NCBI GenBank assembly: GCA_002498385.1
Contig: DAHH01000009.1
Coordinates: forward strand, 14,378 to 51,155
Source of the DNA: Methanobacterium sp. UBA410
GTDB lineage: Archaea; Methanobacteriota; Methanobacteria; Methanobacteriales; Methanobacteriaceae
Direction: 5' to 3'
Length of the DNA: 36,778 nucleotides
A program made the position numbers and the translations under genes. How positions within the stretch are numbered: the stretch's first letter is position 1; each line of letters opens with the position of its first letter. The notes beneath the pieces are model-generated. The model was not told the origin of the DNA. It worked only from the letters and a program-made list of their open reading frames with translations, and ran no database searches. Of the stretch, positions 24,985 to 31,920 are shown one piece after another.

Positions 24985-25962
24985 CTAATCCTTCCTTTCA
25001 TAAACGAACTTCGGAACGGCATCTTCCAGGGGGTCAAAGTTCTCAATATCCTTCACTTCGGTGCATTTCATGCTCACCTTTGAGTGGAGGGATGTGGGCA
25101 GCCTTAAAATTCTTTTAAGATCGATAGAAACCTTTGCATCCACGAGGCTCATGTTGAGGGATGCTACACCCTTCACAACCTTCTTGTACCTCTGAGGACC
25201 TATCTCATGCTTGAAAAGTCCCCATTCATCATCCTCCAGCAGAGCCCTGTTTTTTAGAACATCTTTAAGGAGGTTTTTATTCACGTCGTCCAGTTTTGAA
25301 TCCTTCTGAAGGTGCAGGATTGAGTACTTCACCCTGTCTGTGAAAACCTTGGGATATCCAAAGGGGATTGAGAAATGTTCAAGTTTATATGTTGTACCAT
25401 CTGATCCATACTCGTTCTGGGGCACGTCAGCCCCAACAAGGTACTTCACAATCTGGGCGCGCACATCGCTGTCCATTGGGGTGACATCATTGTCGAGGAC
25501 ACGCACATGGTAGCCCCTACCTGAGTAGACAACATGAATATCTTTAAGGCCAAGATCTCCCTTTAAAGTGTCCAGGAGGCTGCAGACAACTTCTCTGGCT
25601 TCGTTTAAACAGACTTCGCAGACACCGTCGCAGCCGCAGGTTCTAACTGGAATGTCCTTGGCATCCACATCAAAGACAAGCTCGGCCTTCATCCAGCCAT
25701 CCCTCCTTCGAGGTTTCTCGTAGAATGCCACGGAACAGTAGGCAGCAAATGGTGTTTTTGTTTTTAAGAAGCGTTTCAGATAATTCGTGTTTTTGAAAAC
25801 CTTGTAACGGTCGTTGGGCCCCCTTCCAAAATGGTCGAACCCAAATTCCCTGTTGTTTATGGACTTGGCTATAAAATCAGGGAGATCTTTAATGTCCCAC
25901 TCTTCCCTGTAGTACCTTCTACGTTCCTCTGGGCTTGCAGGTGTTAAAACTTGAATTTTCAT
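24985..25962 (-). CDS. priS: DNA primase catalytic small subunit
   Basis: A 325-residue archaeo-eukaryotic primase small subunit that makes RNA/DNA primers for replication. The catalytic carboxylates are in ELVFDVDAKD (Asp98 and Asp100). A structural zinc knuckle follows (RTCGCDGVCEVC). VVYSGRGYHVRVLD is the conserved SGxRGxH-like motif, with the third metal ligand region downstream. ATG 25962 is preferred to GTG 25965. Unusually, its partner priL is not adjacent: about 2.1 kb with two other genes and a gene remnant lie between them. Three copies of a 10-bp repeat precede the start. Confidence 0.95.
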   Translation of the reverse strand: MKIQVLTPASPEERRRYYREEWDIKDLPDFIAKSINNREFGFDHFGRGPNDRYKVFKNTNYLKRFLKTKTPFAAYCSVAFYEKPRRRDGWMKAELVFDVDAKDIPVRTCGCDGVCEVCLNEAREVVCSLLDTLKGDLGLKDIHVVYSGRGYHVRVLDNDVTPMDSDVRAQIVKYLVGADVPQNEYGSDGTTYKLEHFSIPFGYPKVFTDRVKYSILHLQKDSKLDDVNKNLLKDVLKNRALLEDDEWGLFKHEIGPQRYKKVVKGVASLNMSLVDAKVSIDLKRILRLPTSLHSKVSMKCTEVKDIENFDPLEDAVPKFVYERKD

Positions 25963-25980
25963 CACTTCTTGGAATTTTTG

Positions 25981-26010
25981 GAATTTAAAGAAATTTAAAG
26001 AAATTTAATT
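25981..26010. repeat. 10-bp tandem repeat before priS
   Basis: Three tandem copies of about RAATTTAAAG / AAATTTAATT lie 19 bases upstream of the priS ATG (minus strand), in the probable leader or core promoter. The third copy is imperfect. Confidence 0.7.
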
Positions 26011-26165
26011 TTAAATATTAATCAAATTAGAATAATAAATCTATTTATCCTCTATTTATCATATCCTTTTAAAAGACTTTTTCGAAACTTAAAAATTAAA
26101 TCTTTAAAAAATAGGAGTAAAAAGTTATATTGGTATATCTCCCTCTCTTTTGTTTTATTCCTATA

Positions 26166-26720
26166 TTATCCTTCCATAATTGCTCCAGTTTGGGCATTTA
26201 TACGTACATCTGTTTCGGCAGCTGATTCTATCGAGCCCGATGGATAACTCATTCTCTCGTCTAGTGACCTTTGGTTAGTTAGTTCAACCATATAATTTGG
26301 GGTATTTTCATAGTTAGCTGCAGGTACAAAATCCACACTAGTAACCTTCCACCCAGCCCCTATATGTGCTAATGCAATGTTTCCTGCTTGAGTGGCGGTT
26401 ATCATACCGTTACTACTATTTGACTTTTTGGTGCTAGTGTTTTGCACGCTTTGACTTTGATTTCCTGAGTTAACTGTGGGGTTTGTGTTGTTTGTTGCAT
26501 TAATGGCCAGATGATTCTGATTCCCTGTTGATAATCCGATTATTAAACCAAGTCCTGCCACCAAAATCACGACGACAGCAATGAGTGCCTTGGTTGATGT
26601 TTTCATTTCATCGCTCTTTGAATTTCCAGAGTTGTATGCTGTACTTTGTATAGTTGAACCACATTTTTCGCAGAATTTAGCGTCTGCACTGTTTTCATGT
26701 CCACATTTTGAACATTTCAT
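26166..26720 (-). CDS. Zinc-ribbon, single-TM, PepSY-like domain protein
   Basis: A roughly 184-residue three-part protein. An N-terminal zinc ribbon (MKCSKCGHENSADAKFCEKC) is followed by one membrane helix (ALIAVVVILVAGLGLIIGLS), a Ser/Asn/Thr-rich linker, and a C-terminal PepSY-like domain (ITATQAGNIALAHIGAGWKV ... NYMVELTNQ ... DVRINAQTGAIMEG). The ribbon faces the cytoplasm and the PepSY part the outside. PepSY domains are linked to protease inhibition or lipid/metal sensing, so the function is open. The start is ATG 26720 with AAGGTG about 8 bases upstream. It interrupts the primase region. The palindrome TTAAACAGTTTAA (26761-26773) lies 40 bases upstream and may be an operator. Confidence 0.8.
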   Translation of the reverse strand: MKCSKCGHENSADAKFCEKCGSTIQSTAYNSGNSKSDEMKTSTKALIAVVVILVAGLGLIIGLSTGNQNHLAINATNNTNPTVNSGNQSQSVQNTSTKKSNSSNGMITATQAGNIALAHIGAGWKVTSVDFVPAANYENTPNYMVELTNQRSLDERMSYPSGSIESAAETDVRINAQTGAIMEG

Positions 26721-27096
26721 CTTCAATACACCTTGTTAAGATTTTTCGTATCTTTTACATTTAAACAGTTTAAGTTAATATTATTAATAGTTTTCGTTTA
26801 GATTCAAATATAAAACATTTAATTCTATATATCAATTATAAACTATTTTTAATTTAAGGGAATAAATTGAATAGAAAGATAAAAACAAAGAAACTTTGCA
26901 TAGTTTTTATAAAAAATAGCATAACTGATCATTTTGGTATGAAGAGTTAGGACATGATCCACACTTGCAGTTAAAATCCCAGGAGCTTGAGGCCAGGTCA
27001 TTACAAGCTGTGAGTGGCTAAAATGTTTCAAAAATCAGTTGCGAAGATGTAAATCAAATTATTGACCTAAATCAGACATCACTTTGAGGTGGCTAA
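26721..27096. other. Divergent intergenic region with possible coding relic
   Basis: 376 bases. Besides the palindromes TTAAACAGTTTAA and TTAATATTATTAA near the left edge, there is a GC-richer stretch at 26929-27021. Read on the plus strand it encodes 30 codons with protein-like composition (GHDPHLQLKSQELEARSLQ) ending in TAA, but a stop lies directly upstream and it has no start. It may be a relic of a lost gene. Confidence 0.35.
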
Positions 27097-27417
27097 ATGG
27101 TTAAAATTGAGAGTGAGGATTTAAAGAAATATTTCAGGGATTTGATGTCATCCATTGATACTTTAACCCTGGATGATATACTCCGCGCCATAGCCGAGCT
27201 GGAACAAAAAGAATACTTGAATGACTTTGAAAAAGCAATAGATGCTGCAAAAAAAGATCTGGAATATATAACCACTGCAAAATATCTCTCAAATGAATCT
27301 GAAGAGCAGTGGCTTCGGGGAATTTCAATACAACTTCGTTATCTGGACTCTGTTAACAAGGAAGATCCGAGAGTTGTGGAGCTTTGGAGGAGGTTTCGGA
27401 GTTATACTGAGAAGTGA
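27097..27417 (+). CDS. Small helical protein, unknown function
   Basis: A 106-residue acidic protein with GAGGTGG about 6 bases before its ATG. It is probably all helix (LDDILRAIAELEQKEYLNDF, then FEKAIDAAKKDLEYI) and ends in WRRFRSYTEK. There is no signal, membrane segment or metal motif. I do not recognise a family. The good ribosome-binding site supports a real gene. It lies on the plus strand between priS and priL, both on the minus strand, so it is an accessory insertion relative to the primase pair. Confidence 0.65.
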   Translation: MVKIESEDLKKYFRDLMSSIDTLTLDDILRAIAELEQKEYLNDFEKAIDAAKKDLEYITTAKYLSNESEEQWLRGISIQLRYLDSVNKEDPRVVELWRRFRSYTEK

Positions 27418-27508
27418 ACATGAAATTACACTAAAGTGTGCTCCTTACTGGATTAAAAATACTTTAATAAAAAGCTAAAATTAGAATTTAATGAAAAACA
27501 ACATTAAA

Positions 27509-28081
27509 TCATAACTTTTTAAGCATGTAAAGACATTGCTCAAAGATTTTCGGAAACGTTTCATGGCATAAATTACATTTAGGTTCCTTTCCACAGATAT
27601 TCTGCTCCATTTCAGCCCCTAATCTATATAATGCAAAATCAAGTTTTTTAGGTTCATCTGGATACAGATCATTGAGCTTCTTATCAATTTTTTGGTAGTT
27701 AAGCTCGCCTTTTTCTAAAAGTCCAAACCTTTCCATTAGTCTACCCACATGAGTATCCACGGGATTAAACTGATGATAATCTAACATTGCCCAATGATTT
27801 AAATTATGAACAGGGCTGCTCATTTCGAACAACATCCAAACAATAACTTTTGGAGGCATTCGGTACCCTTTAATTCCTTTAAAAAGGTTTAATAAATCCC
27901 TTGTTGCCAGTTTGGATTGATCTGGATAGCCTTCATATTTAGAAAAGAGACCTGAAACAACATCATCCAGGTTACCATTCTTGGATCCGTATTCATTTTC
28001 AATTAGTAATCTTTTTGATGTTTCTAATAAAATTTTAGCTATAATTTTAGCTATTTTATATAAATGGATACTATTTATCTT
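27509..28081 (-). pseudogene. HhH-GPD DNA glycosylase/endonuclease III remnant lacking its N-terminus
   Basis: The C-terminal half of an endonuclease III/AGOG-like glycosylase is readable: FKGIKGYRMPPKVIVWML (helix-hairpin-helix region), then HQFNPVDTHVGRLMERFGLL with the catalytic-type Asp of PVDTHV, and a cysteine cluster C-x5-C-x2-C-x10-C near the end. The first ATG is at 27859, in the middle of the HhH motif. The frame is open for a further 73 codons upstream with family-like sequence (AKILLETSKRLLIENEYGS) but no ATG, GTG or TTG, and reaches the TGA stop of priL in the same frame. The N-terminal third of the fold is missing. Most likely a truncated, dead gene; a functional unusual start cannot be excluded. 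Confidence 0.65.
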
Positions 28082-29428
28082 TCAATTCTTAGAAGAAGAT
28101 TCATCTCTTTGATCAATTCTACTATCTTTGCTGTTCTTTAACTCCCTCTTAACTCTATTATAATAACTCAAAGGATTCCCAATACTCTTACAAGTCTTAT
28201 CAGGCTTACACAGACTTGGAAGATGTATCTTAACCTTTTCACAGCTCATGGGTGTGTACCAGAGTGTTTCCCCCTCATTTTTGAGTTCCAGTGTATCGTG
28301 CATTCCGAAGCCCATCTTGGCGTTGATGTTCACCTTTTCCTGGGGCTGATCTTCAAAGAGTGGAGGTGTGCAACGTTCTGCGGCTCCAGAGATCATGGGT
28401 AAAATCTCGTTTTGAACTGCGTTGAGGTGGGGATCAACGTCTGAGACCCGTTTAGTCACGTTCTCTGCAAAAACTCCAGGGTAGAGCCGTGCATAAGATA
28501 TGAAGGGTGTTAGAAAGAGGATTATTGCATCGTTACGTCCGCCTGATTTCATGCCTTCAAGGACCTTCTTAACGCAGGGCGGGAAGGCCAGGGGGTTCAG
28601 GGGTGATGCTTTGACATCGGTTGCAAAGCCTCCACCGTAGCTGTAGTTTCTTGCAGACTCTGAAAGAAGCTTGGATACCTTATCTGCAAGTTCCAGAAGC
28701 ACAGGGTTGGGTTCTATTTCCCTTCTTGACTTTTCGTAGACCAGCTGCATGTAGTTTTCTGTGTTCTGCATGACCATGCCAGTTACAATGAGTTCCTTCA
28801 CCTTGTCCCCTATCACGAGTTCAAACATCTTTTCAGGGTCCCTGTGTTTTATCCTGTCCCCAAAATGGTCTAAAAACTCCTCTTTATTCAGGATGATTCT
28901 GCCCTTGTCCAGTATGAGGTCCTGGAGGTTCAACTTTTTTGAACTTAAAAGATCCTTGAAGAAGGTCCATTTGATGCTGCTGTAGCTTATGAGACTGTTG
29001 AGAACCAGGGTCACAACTTCCTTCCTTTCCCAGCCTGCAAGTTCGCCCAGCCGGCTCTCAATGAGTTCACCTTCTGACTCGACCATGACCCTGCTTTCCC
29101 TGGAGTTTGGACCGAATTTGATTGCTATGGCCTGGCAGAGGAGATAAAATGCTATAACATCAAAGGGTGTGATGTTTTTGTTCATTAAAAAGCTGTACTC
29201 CTTGTAGTTGAAGTTCTTGTTTTTCCGGGTTAGGTGCCACTCCATTCTTTTAAGGGCAAGGTCCAGATAGTTTTGAGGTATCTCACTGGAAATTTCCTGG
29301 GACTTGGTGTGGTTGATGACATCGATGAGTTCTTCGTTTGTAGTGGATACCATGTCAAGAGAACCCAGCTCCCTCACTATCTGTTTCCCATCTTCTGAGA
29401 GCGGATTTATAAATGCTGCTTGAACCAT
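28082..29428 (-). CDS. priL: DNA primase large subunit
   Basis: A 448-residue archaeal PriL, the regulatory partner of PriS that positions template and initiating nucleotide. The C-terminal iron-sulfur domain is recognisable from FPPCVKKVLEGM (Cys285), GAAERCTPPLFED (Cys353), and LPSLCKPDKTCKSIGNPLSYY (Cys407 and Cys413; Cys396 is a further candidate), four of which should hold a 4Fe-4S cluster. The N-terminal half is helical. A charged tail (SKDSRIDQRDESSSKN) extends past the domain. It is divergent from metG. Its TGA is immediately followed, in frame, by the glycosylase remnant. Confidence 0.93.
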   Translation of the reverse strand: MVQAAFINPLSEDGKQIVRELGSLDMVSTTNEELIDVINHTKSQEISSEIPQNYLDLALKRMEWHLTRKNKNFNYKEYSFLMNKNITPFDVIAFYLLCQAIAIKFGPNSRESRVMVESEGELIESRLGELAGWERKEVVTLVLNSLISYSSIKWTFFKDLLSSKKLNLQDLILDKGRIILNKEEFLDHFGDRIKHRDPEKMFELVIGDKVKELIVTGMVMQNTENYMQLVYEKSRREIEPNPVLLELADKVSKLLSESARNYSYGGGFATDVKASPLNPLAFPPCVKKVLEGMKSGGRNDAIILFLTPFISYARLYPGVFAENVTKRVSDVDPHLNAVQNEILPMISGAAERCTPPLFEDQPQEKVNINAKMGFGMHDTLELKNEGETLWYTPMSCEKVKIHLPSLCKPDKTCKSIGNPLSYYNRVKRELKNSKDSRIDQRDESSSKN

Positions 29429-29511
29429 GCTGATCCTTTTGAACTTCGTTTGTAAAATAGTTGATGAAACTGTATGATTGAAACGGGAAGCTGTGTGATT
29501 GAAACAAAATT

Positions 29512-29529
29512 TTTTTGGGAACCCAAAAA
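29512..29529. promoter_or_regulatory. 8-bp-stem hairpin upstream of priL
   Basis: TTTTTGGG and CCCAAAAA flank a two-base AA centre, about 85 bases upstream of the priL ATG. As DNA this is a near-continuous palindrome suited to a dimeric regulator. As RNA it has a very tight loop. Confidence 0.5.
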
Positions 29530-29570
29530 CGATATATTCACCAGATTTTATATATGAAAATGTTGTAAAT

Positions 29571-29589
29571 TAAATACTGTTTGTATTTA
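29571..29589. promoter_or_regulatory. Inverted repeat, candidate operator
   Basis: TAAATAC (29571-29577) and GTATTTA (29583-29589) are a perfect 7-bp inverted repeat with a 5-base centre. TGTAAAT / ATTTACA (29564-29570 and 29585-29591) gives an overlapping alternative. It lies near a TATA-like element between the divergent priL and metG genes. Confidence 0.45.
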
Positions 29590-29757
29590 CATGAGAATTA
29601 ACATAAAAACATTTTCTCGCAGATTAAAACCAGTGAAAAAGCATAATGATGAAAGAGAATTGATTGTGAAGCTGTAATATTCATGATCTCCTTGTCAATA
29701 TGGATACTGGAACGAATCATGACAGAACAATTTTAATACTTTAGAGTGAAAGAGATT

Positions 29758-29783
29758 TTATTGATCTAATTTATTGATCTAAT
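29758..29783. repeat. Perfect 13-bp tandem duplication upstream of metG
   Basis: TTATTGATCTAAT at 29758-29770 is repeated exactly at 29771-29783, about 155 bases before the metG start. Confidence 0.9.
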
Positions 29784-29937
29784 CCAATCTTTTAAAAGGA
29801 TGTTTAAAATAAATAAAGACCTTAAAAAAAATTCATTGATCTTAAGAAGAATTCAATTTTACAATAACCCAAATTCTGTTGGACTGTTAGTTTCCAGATG
29901 CTGGGTTTTTAAGGAAATCTTTTAGGAGGAATAAAAT

Positions 29938-31920
29938 TTGAGCAAAATATTTATAAGCTGCGCGCTCCCCTATGCAAACGGTCCGTGCCACCTCGGTCAT
30001 CTCAGATCAACCTACATACCTGCGGATATATACGCCAGGTACAACAGGATGAAGGGCAACGAGGTGCTCCTTGTATGTGCAACAGATGAACATGGAACAC
30101 CCATAGCTGTCAGGGCTGAGCAGGAAGGTAAAGAGCCGAAGGAAATTGCAGAAAGATACCATAAAATGATAAAAAAGGATCTTGAATCCTGCAACATATC
30201 ACTGGACAGTTTTACACGAACGACTGATCCCATACACTACAAGATGGCCCAGGACTTCTTTTTAAATCTCTACGAGAAGGGTTACATCTATGAGAAAAGC
30301 ATGGAACAGCTTTACTGCAGTAACTGTGAAAGGTTCCTGCCTGACAGATATGTTGAGGGTATATGTCCATACTGTGGTGGGAAAGGAGCAAGAGGCGACC
30401 ACTGTGAGACCTGTGGAAGACACCTTGAGCCTGTACAGCTTGTTGAACCATCTTGCCTCATTTGCAAATCAAAACCTGAGGTTAAAGAGTCCAAACAGTA
30501 CTTCTTCAAGTTAAGCGAGTTCCAGGACGACCTGGAAGAATGGATAGAATCTAACGATAAACTGCCAGCAAACGTTAAAAACTACGCAAGGCAGTGGCTG
30601 AAAGAAGGTTTAAGGGACTGGATACTCACAAGGGACATGGAATGGGGAATTCCAGTACCGCTAAAGGAAGCTGAAGGCAAAATCATCTACGTCTGGGGTG
30701 AAGCATTCCTCGGTTACATTTCATCAGCAGCACAGTGGGCCCACAAGCAGAACAAATCATGGAGGGACTACTGGAATGATAGGGCAATCCATTTCATAGG
30801 TAAAGACATAATCTACCACCACAGCATATTCTGGCCGGCTCTCCTCATGGCCTACGGATGCAAACTTCCTTACACAATTATTGCAGGCTCATACCTTTCA
30901 CTTGAAGGTAGAAAAATGTCAACGAGTAAAAACTGGGTTATATGGGTTTCCGATTTTGTTCAAAACTTCGATTCAGATCTTCTAAGATACTATCTGGTTG
31001 CAAATGCACCTTTAAACCGTGATACGGACTTTTCATGGGATGATTTCCAGAGAAGGGTTAATGACGAACTTGCAGACGTGCTTGGAAACTTCCTGCACCG
31101 AACCTTCACCTTCACTAAACGTTTCTTTGAGGGCAGGATACCAGAACCTGGAGCATTTGATGAATTTGATAAGGACTTTGAAAAACGCATAAAACAACTG
31201 CCAGATGTTGTATCCGACCATATAGAACACTTTAAATTCAGAGAAGGATTAATTGAAATAATAAAGCTTGCAAAATTCGGTAACAAATATTTCAATGACA
31301 AAGAACCATGGAAAACTGTAAAATCAGGATCAAAGGAAGCTGCAACCTGCCTTTACCTGTGCAACCAGCTTTCAAAGACACTTGCAGTTGTGTTGATGCC
31401 TTACCTTCCTGTTAAAACACAGGAAATCTTTAAAATACTAAATTTAAATGCAGAAGAAATGGTTTGGGATAGTGCAAGTGAATTCATCCCTATAAATCAT
31501 GAAATAGCCAAAGCAAAACCAATTTTTTCAAAGATAGATGACAGTGTAATTGAAGATCAGAAGAAAAAGCTCTATGAAAATGTGGAGGAGGAAGTGGAAA
31601 TGAAGGACATAATTTCAATTGATGATTTTGCAAAGATGGATCTCAGAGTGGGAAGCGTAGTGGGTGCAGAAAAGGTAAAAGATTCTAAAAATCTCCTGAA
31701 ACTCATGGTTGATATTGGTGCAAAGAAGATACAGGTCGTTGCAGGAGTTGCAAAGAAATATTCACCTGAAGACATGTTAAATAGGAGGGTAATAGTTCTT
31801 GTGAACCTTGAACCCGCAAAACTCTTCGGAATAAAATCTGAGGGTATGATACTTGCAACAGATGATAATATGAGCCTCTTAACGGCTGAAGGCGCTGATA
31901 TTGGTGAACAAATAAAATGA
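29938..31920 (+). CDS. metG: Methionyl-tRNA synthetase with C-terminal tRNA-binding domain
   Basis: A 660-residue class I synthetase. The HIGH motif is PYANGPCHLGHL (11-22). The zinc-knuckle insert carries four CxxC pairs (CSNC, CPYC, CETC, CLIC) at about 120-175, and KMSTS lies at 326-330. A helical anticodon domain (about 370-540) follows, then a C-terminal EMAPII/Trbp111-type OB-fold (DFAKMDLRVGSVVGAEKVKD, LVNLEPAKLFGIKSEGM) fused in one chain. It charges initiator and elongator tRNA-Met. The start is TTG 29938 behind AGGAGGA. The stop overlaps the start of the next gene (ATGA), so the two are translationally coupled. Confidence 0.97.
   Translation: MSKIFISCALPYANGPCHLGHLRSTYIPADIYARYNRMKGNEVLLVCATDEHGTPIAVRAEQEGKEPKEIAERYHKMIKKDLESCNISLDSFTRTTDPIHYKMAQDFFLNLYEKGYIYEKSMEQLYCSNCERFLPDRYVEGICPYCGGKGARGDHCETCGRHLEPVQLVEPSCLICKSKPEVKESKQYFFKLSEFQDDLEEWIESNDKLPANVKNYARQWLKEGLRDWILTRDMEWGIPVPLKEAEGKIIYVWGEAFLGYISSAAQWAHKQNKSWRDYWNDRAIHFIGKDIIYHHSIFWPALLMAYGCKLPYTIIAGSYLSLEGRKMSTSKNWVIWVSDFVQNFDSDLLRYYLVANAPLNRDTDFSWDDFQRRVNDELADVLGNFLHRTFTFTKRFFEGRIPEPGAFDEFDKDFEKRIKQLPDVVSDHIEHFKFREGLIEIIKLAKFGNKYFNDKEPWKTVKSGSKEAATCLYLCNQLSKTLAVVLMPYLPVKTQEIFKILNLNAEEMVWDSASEFIPINHEIAKAKPIFSKIDDSVIEDQKKKLYENVEEEVEMKDIISIDDFAKMDLRVGSVVGAEKVKDSKNLLKLMVDIGAKKIQVVAGVAKKYSPEDMLNRRVIVLVNLEPAKLFGIKSEGMILATDDNMSLLTAEGADIGEQIK

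Larger units (their letters stand above)
29429..29937. other. priL-metG divergent regulatory region
   Basis: 509 bases without a gene, unusually rich in symmetric elements. TGATTGAAAC-type repeats with period 21 lie at 29476-29484 and 29497-29505. A strong hairpin, TTTTTGGG-AA-CCCAAAAA, spans 29512-29529. A TATA-like TTTATATAT is near 29547-29555. An inverted repeat, TAAATAC-TGTTT-GTATTTA, lies at 29571-29589, and a 13-bp tandem duplication at 29758-29783. Confidence 0.6.

Noticed and set aside
26976..26998. CCCAGGAGCTTGAGGCCAGG resembling a primate Alu consensus (contamination)
   Set aside because: The match is about 20 bases only, with AT-rich archaeal sequence on both sides; coincidence.
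28082..28084. priL TGA as a selenocysteine codon or programmed readthrough into the glycosylase
   Set aside because: No SECIS-like element seen, and the downstream region lacks the N-terminal part of the glycosylase fold; a truncated remnant is simpler.
29463..29505. GATTGAAAC repeats resembling the 3' end of CRISPR repeats
   Set aside because: Only short 8-9 base matches with period about 13-21; no repeat of 28-37 bases, no spacers of even length and no cas genes.
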